A stretch of DNA of 64,000 bases, taken from contig VENA01000038.1 in NCBI GenBank assembly GCA_009711785.1, forward strand, positions 62,001-126,000, written 5' to 3'. The DNA comes from Bacillota bacterium. GTDB taxonomy: Bacteria > Bacillota > Clostridia > Tissierellales > MES13. The notes below the pieces were generated by a model. The model had not been told where the DNA came from. It did no database searches and saw only the letters and a program-made list of their open reading frames with translations. Each line of letters begins with the position of its first letter. Within the stretch, counting starts at the first letter, position 1. The position numbers and the translations under genes are program-made. Positions 8,127 through 16,637 of this stretch are shown here, piece after piece.

Positions 8127-9743
8127 ATGAGTGATTATATATTTGGACATAAAAATCCTGATACTGATTCTATTACTTCGGCTATAGCATTATCAAATCT
8201 TAAAAACAAATTAGGTCATGATACACTAGCCTGTAGATTAGGAGATATAAACAAAGAGACTAAGTATGTATTAAATCATTTTAAAGTAGATAAACCAATA
8301 TTTATTGAAAATGTAAAAACTCAAATCAAGGATTTAAACTATGATGAGGTAATGAGTATAGATCCAAAGCATAGTATCCTTTATGCCTATAAACTTATGG
8401 AGGAGAAAAAGATAAGAACTTTACCTATAGTTAAGGATAATAAACTTATTGGTATTGTTACAATGAAGGATATAGCAATGGGGCTTATAAATGGAAATTA
8501 TTACAATCTTAAAACAGGGCTTACCGATATGGCCAGTGATTTAAAGGGAAAGGTTTTAGTTAAAAGTGAAGATGAAATAGAGGGAAGGATTTATGTAATA
8601 TCTTACTTTTATAAAACAATTAAAAAGGATAAGTTCCTAGATGAAAATAGTATAATTATAGTTGGAGATAGATACGATATTATTAAACATGCAATTGATT
8701 CTAAGGTTAAGTTAATTATTATAACAGGAGATAATGATTTACCTGAGAAATATTTAAAAAAGGCAGAGAAAAATAATGTGAATATTATATCTGTAAATAT
8801 GGATACTTATACGACAAGTAAATTGATAAATCAATGTAATTATATATCATCTATAATGAAGGATACTAATATAGTTAAGTTTTATGAAGGTGAGTATTTA
8901 GATGATATAAGAGAAAAAATTATTACTAATAAACATTCTTATTATCCTGTAGTGACTAAGGATAATAAATATCTGGGATTTATGAGTAGAAGACATATGC
9001 TAAAGCCTAATAAAAAGAAGGTTTATTTAGTAGATCATAACGAATATACACAAAGCGCTTTAGGATTAGAAGAAGCTGAGATATTAGAGATAATAGACCA
9101 TCATAAACTTGGAGATATAAAAACGGATACTCCAATAAATTTTAGAAATAATCCAGTAGGAAGCACATGTACAATACTTTATAATATGTATAGAGAATTA
9201 AATATAGATATTGACTATAGGATTGCAGGTTTATTGATATCTGGAATTATTTCAGATACTTTACTTCTTAAGTCTCCTACAACGACTCTTTATGATAAAA
9301 ATGCAGTAAATGAACTTAATAAAATTTTAAATCTTGATATTGAAAAGTATGCAATGGATATGTTTAAAGCGGGTACTTCCTTAGAGGGACAAAGTATAGA
9401 TGAAATATTTTATAAAGATTTTAAAGAGTTTAATATCAATGGAAATAAAATAGGTATAGGTCAAGTTTTTACCCTTGATATAGAGGATGTATTTAATAGA
9501 AAAGAAAAATTCATTGAGTTCATTAAAAAAATTCAACAGGATAAAGATTATGAAATAACTTTATTATTGATTACAGATATAATGAAAGAAGGGTCCTATT
9601 TAATATATAAATGCGTTAGGGAAGGTATAATGGAAACTGCTTTTAACAAAGAAGCTATGCAGGGTATGTTTGTTGAAGGGGTTGTATCTAGAAAGAAACA
9701 AGTAATACCTAGAATTTCAGATGCTTTAAAAATACTTAAATAA
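8127..9743 (+). CDS. ppaC: Mn-dependent inorganic pyrophosphatase with CBS and DRTGG domains
   Basis: A 538-residue family II pyrophosphatase that splits cytosolic PPi to two phosphates. The DHH catalytic region is split. FGHKNPDTDSI lies at the N-terminus, and VDHNE, IIDHHK and NPVGSTC follow after an insertion. The insertion (~residues 60-300) holds a CBS motif, a DRTGG-like segment and a second CBS motif, as in nucleotide-regulated CBS-PPases of clostridia. The C-terminal DHHA2 domain ends with SRKKQVIPRI, the usual substrate-binding signature. The start was chosen at 8127, seven bases after GGAGGG; the upstream part of the frame overlaps the preceding terminator. Adenine nucleotides probably tune its activity, by family analogy. 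Confidence 0.95.
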   Translation: MSDYIFGHKNPDTDSITSAIALSNLKNKLGHDTLACRLGDINKETKYVLNHFKVDKPIFIENVKTQIKDLNYDEVMSIDPKHSILYAYKLMEEKKIRTLPIVKDNKLIGIVTMKDIAMGLINGNYYNLKTGLTDMASDLKGKVLVKSEDEIEGRIYVISYFYKTIKKDKFLDENSIIIVGDRYDIIKHAIDSKVKLIIITGDNDLPEKYLKKAEKNNVNIISVNMDTYTTSKLINQCNYISSIMKDTNIVKFYEGEYLDDIREKIITNKHSYYPVVTKDNKYLGFMSRRHMLKPNKKKVYLVDHNEYTQSALGLEEAEILEIIDHHKLGDIKTDTPINFRNNPVGSTCTILYNMYRELNIDIDYRIAGLLISGIISDTLLLKSPTTTLYDKNAVNELNKILNLDIEKYAMDMFKAGTSLEGQSIDEIFYKDFKEFNINGNKIGIGQVFTLDIEDVFNRKEKFIEFIKKIQQDKDYEITLLLITDIMKEGSYLIYKCVREGIMETAFNKEAMQGMFVEGVVSRKKQVIPRISDALKILK

Positions 9744-9772
9744 ACTTTTTTAAACTGTGTTGAATGCTTAAT

Positions 9773-9808
9773 AAAAAAATCCAAGGTTATTAGACTTTGG
9801 ATTTTTTT
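9773..9808. terminator. Bidirectional terminator between ppaC and the sulfur transporter genes
   Basis: AAAAAAATCCAA pairs with TTGGATTTTTTT around a 12-base loop. The arms supply A and T runs for both strands, as expected between convergent genes. Confidence 0.85.
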
Positions 9809-9828
9809 GTTTATAAATATTTTTAATT

Positions 9829-10362
9829 TTATATAAGCCATCTTATTAAGATTTTACCTCCAACTATGGAGCCAAGAAACATGAATAATCCAAAAATCCA
9901 ACCTGATAAAGAAAGGGAAGCTATACTACTAAAAAAGGCTCCTATATTACAACCTAAGGCAAGTCTTGCACCATATCCCATTAATAATCCACCGATTGAT
10001 GCTAGTATAACCTGCTTTATTGACTTTACTTTTCTAAATTTAAATTGAGATGCAAGTAAGGTTGAAAATAAAGCACCAAATATTAAGCCTAAGTTTCTAA
10101 GGGAATATGGATGATTTAAAAATCCAAGGTTTAAAGCTTTTTTAGCAGATTCTTTTGAGAAATACTCCCAGCTTGATACATCTCCTCCTAAGGATTCAAA
10201 AATCCAAGCTCCTGAATATGCAAACCCAGAAGTAATTCCCCAGGGTTCTTTAGTCACAATTAAAGTAATTATTTGGAATAAAGATAGTAAAATAGCACCT
10301 GTAATATAGGACCATGAGTTTTTAAACCAAAAGTTATATTTTTTATTATCATTTAAATTCAT
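9829..10362 (-). CDS. YeeE/YedE-family sulfur transporter, C-terminal-half protein
   Basis: A 177-residue membrane protein with about five hydrophobic helices. The conserved YeeE/YedE (PF04143) motif GARLALGCNIGAFFSSIASL lies near the C-terminus, including the cysteine that in thiosulfate importer TsuA lines the path. It corresponds to the second half of the full-length protein encoded at 24445. It is read as the last gene of a tusA-yeeE-yeeE set. GAGGTAG stands ahead of the ATG, 19 bases after the preceding stop. It probably pairs with its neighbour to form one thiosulfate or sulfur-compound importer; the substrate is inferred. Confidence 0.88.
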   Translation of the reverse strand: MNLNDNKKYNFWFKNSWSYITGAILLSLFQIITLIVTKEPWGITSGFAYSGAWIFESLGGDVSSWEYFSKESAKKALNLGFLNHPYSLRNLGLIFGALFSTLLASQFKFRKVKSIKQVILASIGGLLMGYGARLALGCNIGAFFSSIASLSLSGWIFGLFMFLGSIVGGKILIRWLI

Positions 10363-10381
10363 AAAAATCTACCTCGCATCT

Positions 10382-11017
10382 TTAGTATTTGCCAGTATTT
10401 TTATCTCCCCATTTATTTATAAAAACATAAAGAAGGGCAATAATAGATAGTTGTAGAGCTAGGGCACCTAACCATCCGAAAAAATCAGGTAGAAAAATTG
10501 TTTTATTATAAGACATTAAAATTTTTTTCCACCAGCCAAAGTCATGGGCTCCTAAAGTTGAACCTATTATAAAAAATATAAGTACTATTAGTTGTAATTG
10601 AAAACCTTCTCCTACTCTCATAAGGGTACCTGAAGAACAACCTCCAGCTAAAACCATACCAATGCCAAATAAAAAACCTCCTATTACAGTAGCTAAACTT
10701 ATAGGTGTAATATAATTAAGTCCGATAAGGGGCTCATTATTAATTACTAACCAATATTTTATAATTGTAAAGCCTATAGTTGTAATAGCCAAGGCAATAA
10801 GAACTGCTTTTGTTAAGTCTACTCCTCCTATTAAATAAGGATCCCTAAGGGCTGCAACAAAACAAAATCTAGATTTTTGTAAAATAAACCCAACAAAAAG
10901 GCCGGAGAACCAGAAGAAACTTAAAAGTGGAGAAATAGTAAATAAATATACTGCGAAAAGAATTGCTAATATAATGACAACAATAGCATAAACCACTTGA
11001 TTTTTTTTGCCTTTCAT
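10382..11017 (-). CDS. YeeE/YedE-family sulfur transporter, N-terminal-half protein
   Basis: A 211-residue protein with about six hydrophobic helices and the two conserved cysteine motifs of this half: GFILQKSRFCFVAALRD and GMVLAGGCSSGTLMR. It matches the first half of single-chain YeeE/YedE transporters. I placed the start at 11017, where GAGG lies eight bases upstream; an in-frame GTG at 11026 falls inside that site. The downstream gene encodes the other half and the upstream gene encodes a TusA sulfur carrier. The trio therefore likely imports a reduced sulfur species and hands the sulfur to TusA. Confidence 0.88.
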   Translation of the reverse strand: MKGKKNQVVYAIVVIILAILFAVYLFTISPLLSFFWFSGLFVGFILQKSRFCFVAALRDPYLIGGVDLTKAVLIALAITTIGFTIIKYWLVINNEPLIGLNYITPISLATVIGGFLFGIGMVLAGGCSSGTLMRVGEGFQLQLIVLIFFIIGSTLGAHDFGWWKKILMSYNKTIFLPDFFGWLGALALQLSIIALLYVFINKWGDKNTGKY

Positions 11018-11179
11018 TTTAAACACCTCTATATCTGCAGAAATAAAAGAAAAACTCCTATAATATTTAGTAAAGTATCCTTTTATTCTAGTTATTATAA
11101 AACGGATGCGTTTGAAATATTGAAAAAAGATTTATCAAATGTAGATATCTTTAGATTTTAATACTAATAAAAATCTTTA

Positions 11180-11392
11180 TTAGGGTTTAGTAATATATAT
11201 TTCCCATATGCCGTTTATTACCTCTTCTGAGGTGATTTTATGTTCTTTAAAGTTACTTAGCATAGATTCTAAAACACAACTATGATCAGTAACCACTTGA
11301 ACAGTTTCTTTAGATTTTACTTTTTTTAAAGCTTTTTTTGTTTTTAGAATTGGAATAGGGCACATATCCCCAAGACAATCAATTTTTTTCAT
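11180..11392 (-). CDS. TusA/SirA-family sulfur carrier protein
   Basis: At 70 residues it has normal family length. The diagnostic CPxP motif is present (LGDMCPIPILKTKKAL, Cys at about residue 11), where the cysteine carries a persulfide. TusA-like proteins relay sulfur for tRNA thiolation, cofactor synthesis or dissimilatory sulfur metabolism. Here the gene leads a cluster with two YeeE/YedE half-transporters, an arrangement known to accompany thiosulfate uptake. AAGGTGATT precedes the ATG. A 162-base gap separates it from the next gene; a weak AT-rich hairpin lies there, so the amounts may be uncoupled. Confidence 0.92.
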   Translation of the reverse strand: MKKIDCLGDMCPIPILKTKKALKKVKSKETVQVVTDHSCVLESMLSNFKEHKITSEEVINGIWEIYITKP

Positions 11393-11800
11393 CGTTAATC
11401 ACCTTAAAATTTAATTTATTGTTAAACCAATTATAACATAAAGGGGAAGTTTAAAAAAAGAAAGAAAAAATTTTAATCCCTATACAAATTATTTCCTTGC
11501 CTTTAATATATACCCAGAGTGTGTCAAAATAATATAAAAGTTACAGTTTTTAAATATTATATGTTATAATATTATATTATTAAGGAAAATTATCGATAAA
11601 TACATTTGATATTTTTAAAAAGCTACATGATAAGGAAATACAAAAAATAATAAGTAGTAAAAGAAAGTTAATATCAAGTTTTGGGATATAAATTTAAATA
11701 TAAAAGGTAGTTAAAGTAATTAGTTTTTATATGTTGTAAATATGGTCAATTAGAGAAATGTAAGTCTTATATAGAGAGTATAAAGAAGTTAATGTACCTA
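11393..11800. other. Non-coding gap, AT-rich
   Basis: The divergent interval between tusA and the LysR gene must hold the tusA promoter, and probably regulator sites. I found no convincing gene. Short broken frames are present, such as one around 11605-11690 that lacks a start codon and a ribosome-binding site. They may be remnants, given the insertion-sequence-like end just downstream. Confidence 0.5.
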
Positions 11801-11834
11801 ACAACCCCTTGTCTTTAGGCATGGGAGTGTCAGA
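11801..11834 (+). mobile_element. Possible decayed IS200/IS605-type right end
   Basis: CCCCTTGTCTTTAGGCATGGG followed by AGTGTCA resembles the imperfect hairpin at right ends of IS200/IS605 elements, where a run of C, a TCTTTAGG loop and a run of G are typical. No transposase frame survives next to it. The upstream sequence has many stops; one broken stretch (CCKYGQLEKCKSY) contains spaced cysteines. Read as an old solitary end, with modest confidence. Confidence 0.4.
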
Positions 11835-11875
11835 TTTTTATAAATAAGAGGATAATATATAAGGGAGGTACTATT

Positions 11876-12772
11876 TTGAATATTGAAAGCTTTGAATATT
11901 TTCACAAAGTGGCTATGGCTAAGAGTATCTCAAAGGTTGCAGTTAATAATCATATTTCACAGCCCGCTCTTAGTCAACAGATTCAAAAACTTGAAGAAAA
12001 CCTAGGATATAAACTATTAATAAGAAGTAATAAAGGTGTAGAGTTAACACAAAAGGGTTTAATAGTTTTAAAATATGCTGATAATCTTGTAAGAACCTAT
12101 GAAGCTATGATGGAACAATTAGAACAAGATACAAAGAATGGTGAAACTATTAAAATTGAAGCATGTTGGCCAATAGCTACCTATGCATTTCCATGTGTAT
12201 TATGTAAAGTAAAGAAAAGATTCCCTCATCATAACTATGAATTGATATCTAATTCATATCAAGTAATAGAAGAGAATATTTTAAATAATATCACCGACAT
12301 AGGAGTTATTTATGGAAAACCAAATGATGAATCTTTAACCCATTATAAAATAGGTACGGACAACCTTGTTTTAGTGGCATCTAATGATTATGATATAGAT
12401 AATGAAGTAGACTTTGAAGACTTGTTAAAACATCCAATTGTTTTATTAAATGATAATCTTAATATTGAAGAAGTTTTAATAGAAAGAATTAAAAAATTAG
12501 GTTATAGTTCTGATGAATTAAATATTCTTTATAAAAGTGATTCAACAGAATCAGTGAAATCCTCCATTTTTAAAGGATATGGAATTGCATTTTTACCATA
12601 TATATCCATTAAAAAAGAATTATATGAAAAGCGGTTAAAGCTTATAAATATATCAGATTTTTCTATTAAATATAATATGTATTTAATTAATGAAAAAAAT
12701 ACAGAAATAAGCAAGTCTGTAAGTGAATTTATTGAGTATTGTAAAGAGATAGGAAAAGAAAGTTTATGCTAA
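11876..12772 (+). CDS. LysR-family transcriptional regulator
   Basis: A 298-residue protein with the LysR winged helix-turn-helix at residues 1-60 (ESFEYFHKVAMAKSISKVA, SQPALSQQIQKLEENLGYKL) and a periplasmic-binding-like effector domain from about 90. It starts with TTG, eight bases after GGGAGG. It is divergent from the tusA-yeeE-yeeE set across 480 bases, the classic arrangement for a LysR regulator and its target. Control of sulfur uptake is thus a reasonable guess. The effector is unknown. A long-arm hairpin ends the gene. Confidence 0.92.
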   Translation: MNIESFEYFHKVAMAKSISKVAVNNHISQPALSQQIQKLEENLGYKLLIRSNKGVELTQKGLIVLKYADNLVRTYEAMMEQLEQDTKNGETIKIEACWPIATYAFPCVLCKVKKRFPHHNYELISNSYQVIEENILNNITDIGVIYGKPNDESLTHYKIGTDNLVLVASNDYDIDNEVDFEDLLKHPIVLLNDNLNIEEVLIERIKKLGYSSDELNILYKSDSTESVKSSIFKGYGIAFLPYISIKKELYEKRLKLINISDFSIKYNMYLINEKNTEISKSVSEFIEYCKEIGKESLC

Positions 12773-12816
12773 AACGTTTTTAATTACTGGGATAATTTAA
12801 TATTATAAATAAAACT

Positions 12817-12889
12817 AGGAACTTCAAATGTATATCTGTGAAAAGTTATCATCATACTATATTTCCAGATTTCATAATTTGAAGTTCCT
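12817..12889 (+). terminator. Long-arm inverted repeat after the LysR gene
   Basis: AGGAACTTCAAAT and ATTTGAAGTTCCT form a perfect 13-bp pair 47 bases apart, followed by TTTTAT. The interior has a second partial stem (ATCTG with CAGAT). It can act as a terminator, although the loop is unusually long for one. Confidence 0.55.
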
Positions 12890-12992
12890 TTTATATTTGA
12901 ATTTAAAGGACTTACATAAATAAAGTAAACATGATATTATAATCTATGGTAAAATGACATAGAAATAGTTTAAAAAATATGGAGATGTTTAA

Positions 12993-13979
12993 ATGGATAG
13001 ATATCTAATTACAGGTGGAGCAGGATTTATAGGTTCAAACTATATAAAATATTTATTTGAAAATAATAAGGATATAGAAATCATAAATGTAGATAAATTG
13101 ACTTATGCTGGGAACTTAGAAAATCTTAAAGGTATAGAAAATAATGAAAATTATACTTTTATTAAAGAAGACATATGTAATAGAAATAGTTTAGAAGATA
13201 TTTTTAAGTTTTATAAACCAAATTTTATTATCAACTTTGCAGCAGAATCCCATGTGGATAGAAGTATTGAAAGTAGTCAAAAATTTATAAAAACAAATGT
13301 ATTAGGTACGCAAGTATTGTTAGAATGTTCATTAAATAGTAAAATAGAAAAATTCATACAGATTTCAACGGATGAGGTATATGGCTCTTTAGAGTCAGGA
13401 TTTTCTACAGAAGAATCTCTTTTAAGACCTAGAAATCCCTATGCTGCTAGTAAAGCTTCAGCAGATTTATTAGTACAATCCTTTTATAATACCTATGGAT
13501 TACCTATTATAATAACCCGTTCTAGTAATAACTATGGACCACATCAGCATAATGAAAAGCTCATACCAAAGATTATTACTAACTGTCTAGATAGGAGAAA
13601 AATACCTATTTATGGCCGTGGGACAAATGTTAGGGATTGGATTTATGTACTAGATAATTGCCATGCTATAAATACAGTATTAAATAAGGGCTCTATTGGC
13701 GAGGTTTATAATATAAGTAGTAACATAGAAAAAAGAAATATTGATCTAGTTAATATAATTATAAAAAAAATAAAGGAAGTATTACAAAATAAAGGTATAG
13801 ATACAGAGGGTATTAATAAAGATTTAATTAAGTATGTAACAGATAGAAAAGGACATGATAAAAGATATGGTATTAATGCTACTAAGTTAAAAGAGACACT
13901 TAATTGGAATATAACTACTCAGTTAGAAAGTGGATTAGAAAAAACAATAAATTGGTATATAGATAATAATTTATATTAG
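12993..13979 (+). CDS. rmlB: dTDP-glucose 4,6-dehydratase
   Basis: A 328-residue extended short-chain dehydrogenase. The Rossmann motif GGAGFIGSNYIKY lies at the N-terminus, ISTDEVYGS holds the catalytic Thr and Asp-Glu, and YAASKASADL holds the YxxxK pair. NNYGPHQHNEKLIP and GRGTNVRDWIYV are RmlB hallmarks. It converts dTDP-glucose to dTDP-4-keto-6-deoxyglucose in the cytosol. GGAGAT precedes the ATG. It is the first of five closely spaced sugar genes, followed after 25 bases by the nucleotidyltransferase that makes its substrate. It provides the keto-sugar for the WecE-type aminotransferase. Confidence 0.95.
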   Translation: MDRYLITGGAGFIGSNYIKYLFENNKDIEIINVDKLTYAGNLENLKGIENNENYTFIKEDICNRNSLEDIFKFYKPNFIINFAAESHVDRSIESSQKFIKTNVLGTQVLLECSLNSKIEKFIQISTDEVYGSLESGFSTEESLLRPRNPYAASKASADLLVQSFYNTYGLPIIITRSSNNYGPHQHNEKLIPKIITNCLDRRKIPIYGRGTNVRDWIYVLDNCHAINTVLNKGSIGEVYNISSNIEKRNIDLVNIIIKKIKEVLQNKGIDTEGINKDLIKYVTDRKGHDKRYGINATKLKETLNWNITTQLESGLEKTINWYIDNNLY

Positions 13980-14004
13980 AAATAGGCTTTAGGAGGTAAA
14001 GTTT

Positions 14005-14757
14005 ATGAAGGGTATTATTTTAGCAGGAGGTAAAGGAACAAGATTATTTCCCTTAACTAAAAGTATAAATAAGCATCTTCTACCTGTGGGAAGTGAGCCT
14101 ATGATATATAATCCTATAAAACAGTTAATATCAGCAGATATAAAGGATATTTTAATAATAACAAGTAGAGAGGATATGGGGGATATAGTTAATCTTTTAG
14201 GAAGTGGTAAAGAACTTGGTTGTAACTTTACCTATAAAGTACAGGAAAAGCCAAAGGGTATAGCAGATGCACTTTTATTAGCAGAAAGCTTCGCATCGGG
14301 GGAATTAATAACTGTAATATTAGGAGATAATATATTAACTAAAAGTATTAAACCCTTTGTAGAAAAATTTAAAAAACAAAATAAAGGTGCTAAAGTATTA
14401 TTAAAAAAAGTTATAAACCCTCAGGACTTTGGGATAGCCACTTTTGATAATAAAAAATTAAGTAGTATTAAAGAAAAACCTAACTTACCACAAAGTAATT
14501 ATGCTGTTACCGGGATATATATGTATGATTGTAATGTTTTTGATATTATAAGGGATATTCCCATTGGAGATAAGGGAGAGTATGAAATAACTTGTGTTAA
14601 TAATCAATATATTAATAAAGATAAATTGACTTATGATATTTTAGATTGTGACTGGACAGATGCAGGAACAATAGAATCTTATAGATTAGCAAATAACATG
14701 TTATATAGAACAAATAATAAAATTATCGATGGTGATTATGATGAAAGTTCCATTTAA
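14005..14757 (+). CDS. Glucose-1-phosphate thymidylyltransferase, short form
   Basis: The 250-residue protein has the nucleotidyltransferase signature GGKGTRLFPLTKSINKHLLP at the N-terminus. ILGDNI and QEKPKGIADAL follow, as in RmlA. It should make dTDP-glucose from dTTP and glucose-1-phosphate. Classical RmlA is about 290 residues; this one lacks part of the C-terminal helical region that forms the allosteric dTDP-rhamnose site, consistent with a shorter subgroup and possibly with loss of feedback. AGGAGGTAAAGTTT precedes the ATG. The end overlaps the aminotransferase start by 17 bases. The nucleotide preference cannot be proved from sequence. Confidence 0.88.
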   Translation: MKGIILAGGKGTRLFPLTKSINKHLLPVGSEPMIYNPIKQLISADIKDILIITSREDMGDIVNLLGSGKELGCNFTYKVQEKPKGIADALLLAESFASGELITVILGDNILTKSIKPFVEKFKKQNKGAKVLLKKVINPQDFGIATFDNKKLSSIKEKPNLPQSNYAVTGIYMYDCNVFDIIRDIPIGDKGEYEITCVNNQYINKDKLTYDILDCDWTDAGTIESYRLANNMLYRTNNKIIDGDYDESSI

Positions 14758-15886
14758 TAAAATCTATCTGACTGGAAATGAAATAAATTTAATAGAAAAA
14801 GCTTTTAACATGGAAAGTGTTAGTGGAGATGGATACTTTACATCCAAAGTTACTTCCCTGATTGAAGAAAAATTCTCTATATCAAAGGCTTTTATGACGA
14901 CTTCTGCTACCCATGCATTAGATATGGCTATGATGCTTATCGACTTAGGTCCTAAAGATGAGGTGATAATGCCTTCATTTACTTTTCCATCCACAGCAAA
15001 TTCAGTAATACTACAGGGAGCTAAGCCAGTATTTGCTGACATATTACCAACTACCCTAAATATTGATCCAGATGACATAGAAAGAAAGATAACTAAAAAT
15101 ACTAAGGCAATAGTTCCAGTTCATTATGGTGGTATTGGGTGTGAGATGGATAGAATTATAGATATTTCTAAAAAATATAATCTTTACATAATTGAAGATG
15201 CAGCCCAAGGTGTTAATGCTAAATATAAAGATAAATTTTTAGGAGCATGGGGTCACTTAGCTTGTTATAGTTTCCATGGGACTAAAAATTATATAAGTGG
15301 TGAAGGTGGGGCACTTTTGATTAATTCTAAAGATAAAAAATTAATTGAAAGGGCTGAAATTATAAGACAAAAGGGAACAAATAGAAGTAAGTTTTTAAAA
15401 GGGAAAGTGGATAAATATTCTTGGGTAGATAAGGGTTCAAGCTATACACCGTCAGATATTTTAATGGCAGTATTATATGGACAACTAAAGCATTTAGATA
15501 TCATAAACAAAAAAAGAGAAATTATAGTTAACCATTATATTAAAGGTTTAAATAAACATTTAGAATCTGAAGTTTTAAAGGGCATGACTTCATTAGAAGA
15601 TGATAGAGATTCTAATTATCATCTTTTTTATATTCTCTTAGACAATCAAACTATAAGAAACAAAGTAATATTTAAGTTAAAAAAATGTGGTATTCATGCC
15701 CAAACTCATTTTGAGCCATTACACAGTTCCTTAAAGGGACAAACTTTAGGATATAGTCTAGGGGACTTTAAAATAACAGAAAAAGTTGCAAAAACACTTC
15801 TAAGACTTCCCTTATATACAGATATGACCATAGAAGAAGCAAATTATGTTATTAATAATTTAGATAAAATATTAAAGGAGATTTAA
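14741..15886 (+). CDS. dTDP-4-amino-4,6-dideoxyhexose aminotransferase (WecE-like)
   Basis: A 381-residue DegT/DnrJ/EryC1-family PLP enzyme. It follows E. coli WecE closely through the active-site region: IMPSFTFPSTAN, VPVHYGGIGCEMD, EDAAQGVNAKYK, then SFHGTKNYISGEGGA with the PLP-binding lysine, and EIIRQKGTNRSKF. WecE transfers an amino group from glutamate to dTDP-4-keto-6-deoxyglucose, giving dTDP-4-amino-4,6-dideoxygalactose, and the substrate would be supplied by the two preceding genes. Of three possible ATGs I prefer 14741, since relatives begin with a VPFN-like strand and GGTGAT sits just ahead. The sugar's 4-configuration is inferred from family similarity. Confidence 0.9.
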   Translation: MKVPFNKIYLTGNEINLIEKAFNMESVSGDGYFTSKVTSLIEEKFSISKAFMTTSATHALDMAMMLIDLGPKDEVIMPSFTFPSTANSVILQGAKPVFADILPTTLNIDPDDIERKITKNTKAIVPVHYGGIGCEMDRIIDISKKYNLYIIEDAAQGVNAKYKDKFLGAWGHLACYSFHGTKNYISGEGGALLINSKDKKLIERAEIIRQKGTNRSKFLKGKVDKYSWVDKGSSYTPSDILMAVLYGQLKHLDIINKKREIIVNHYIKGLNKHLESEVLKGMTSLEDDRDSNYHLFYILLDNQTIRNKVIFKLKKCGIHAQTHFEPLHSSLKGQTLGYSLGDFKITEKVAKTLLRLPLYTDMTIEEANYVINNLDKILKEI

Positions 15887-15888
15887 AC

Positions 15889-16626
15889 ATGTGGAGTAGT
15901 GGGTCTATAGTAATTCCAGTTTATAATAGTGTAGATTCTTTAGAAGAACTCTTTAAAAGATTATCTAAGGTTTTAAAGGATATTTTTATTGAGTATGAGA
16001 TTATTTTAATAGATGATTGTAGTAGCGATAATAGTTTTTTAAAGATGAAAGAGATGTATAATAAATATGAAAACCTTAAGATTATAAGTCTTAGGGATAA
16101 CTTTGGGCAACAGAATGCAATAAAATGTGGATTTGAGTTTGCAACTAAGGAATTTATAATTACTATGGATGATGATTTGCAACATCAGCCTAAAGATATA
16201 ATAAAAATAATGAAAAAGATAAATGAGGGTTATGATGTAGTCTATGGTATAGCACAGAAAAAAGAGCATAATTTTATTAGAAATATCGGTTCAAAGATGA
16301 CGAATTTTCTTTTTAATGTTATATGTCATAAACCAAAGGATATAGGGGTAAGTAGTTTCCGATGTATTAAAAAAAATATACTTGAAGAAATAAAAAAGGA
16401 TAAAACAACCTTTGTATATATAACTGCTATAACACTTAAAATAACTAGAAATATTGGAAATGTATATGTTGATCATAGAAAAAGAAAATATGGTAGGTCT
16501 AATTATAACTATCTAAAATTGATGAGGTTATTTTTAAAATTGTATGTTTATTATTCAGATTCTAGACTTTTTAATAAATTTATAAAAAATAAGCCTCAAT
16601 TTGAAATATCTGAAATGTATATTTAG
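15889..16626 (+). CDS. ArnC-like family 2 glycosyltransferase
   Basis: A 245-residue GT2 enzyme with IVIPVYNSVDSLEELF at the start, LIDDCSSDNS for nucleotide binding, FGQQNAIKCGFEFA, and the MDDDLQHQPKDI motif with the metal-binding acidic residues. The pattern is that of ArnC and dolichyl-phosphate-mannose synthases, which move a sugar from a nucleotide to a polyprenyl phosphate. Unlike ArnC it ends before the two C-terminal membrane helices, so it would act at the membrane surface. It starts two bases after the aminotransferase stop. In context it is predicted to load the 4-amino sugar onto undecaprenyl phosphate. Confidence 0.88.
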   Translation: MWSSGSIVIPVYNSVDSLEELFKRLSKVLKDIFIEYEIILIDDCSSDNSFLKMKEMYNKYENLKIISLRDNFGQQNAIKCGFEFATKEFIITMDDDLQHQPKDIIKIMKKINEGYDVVYGIAQKKEHNFIRNIGSKMTNFLFNVICHKPKDIGVSSFRCIKKNILEEIKKDKTTFVYITAITLKITRNIGNVYVDHRKRKYGRSNYNYLKLMRLFLKLYVYYSDSRLFNKFIKNKPQFEISEMYI

Positions 16627-16637
16627 GGAGGATAAAA

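Noticed and set aside
11027..11179. Open plus-strand frame between tusA and the yeeE-type gene ending ...DLSNVDIFRF
   Set aside because: No start codon or ribosome-binding site is visible and it lies inside a minus-strand operon. Not supported as a gene.
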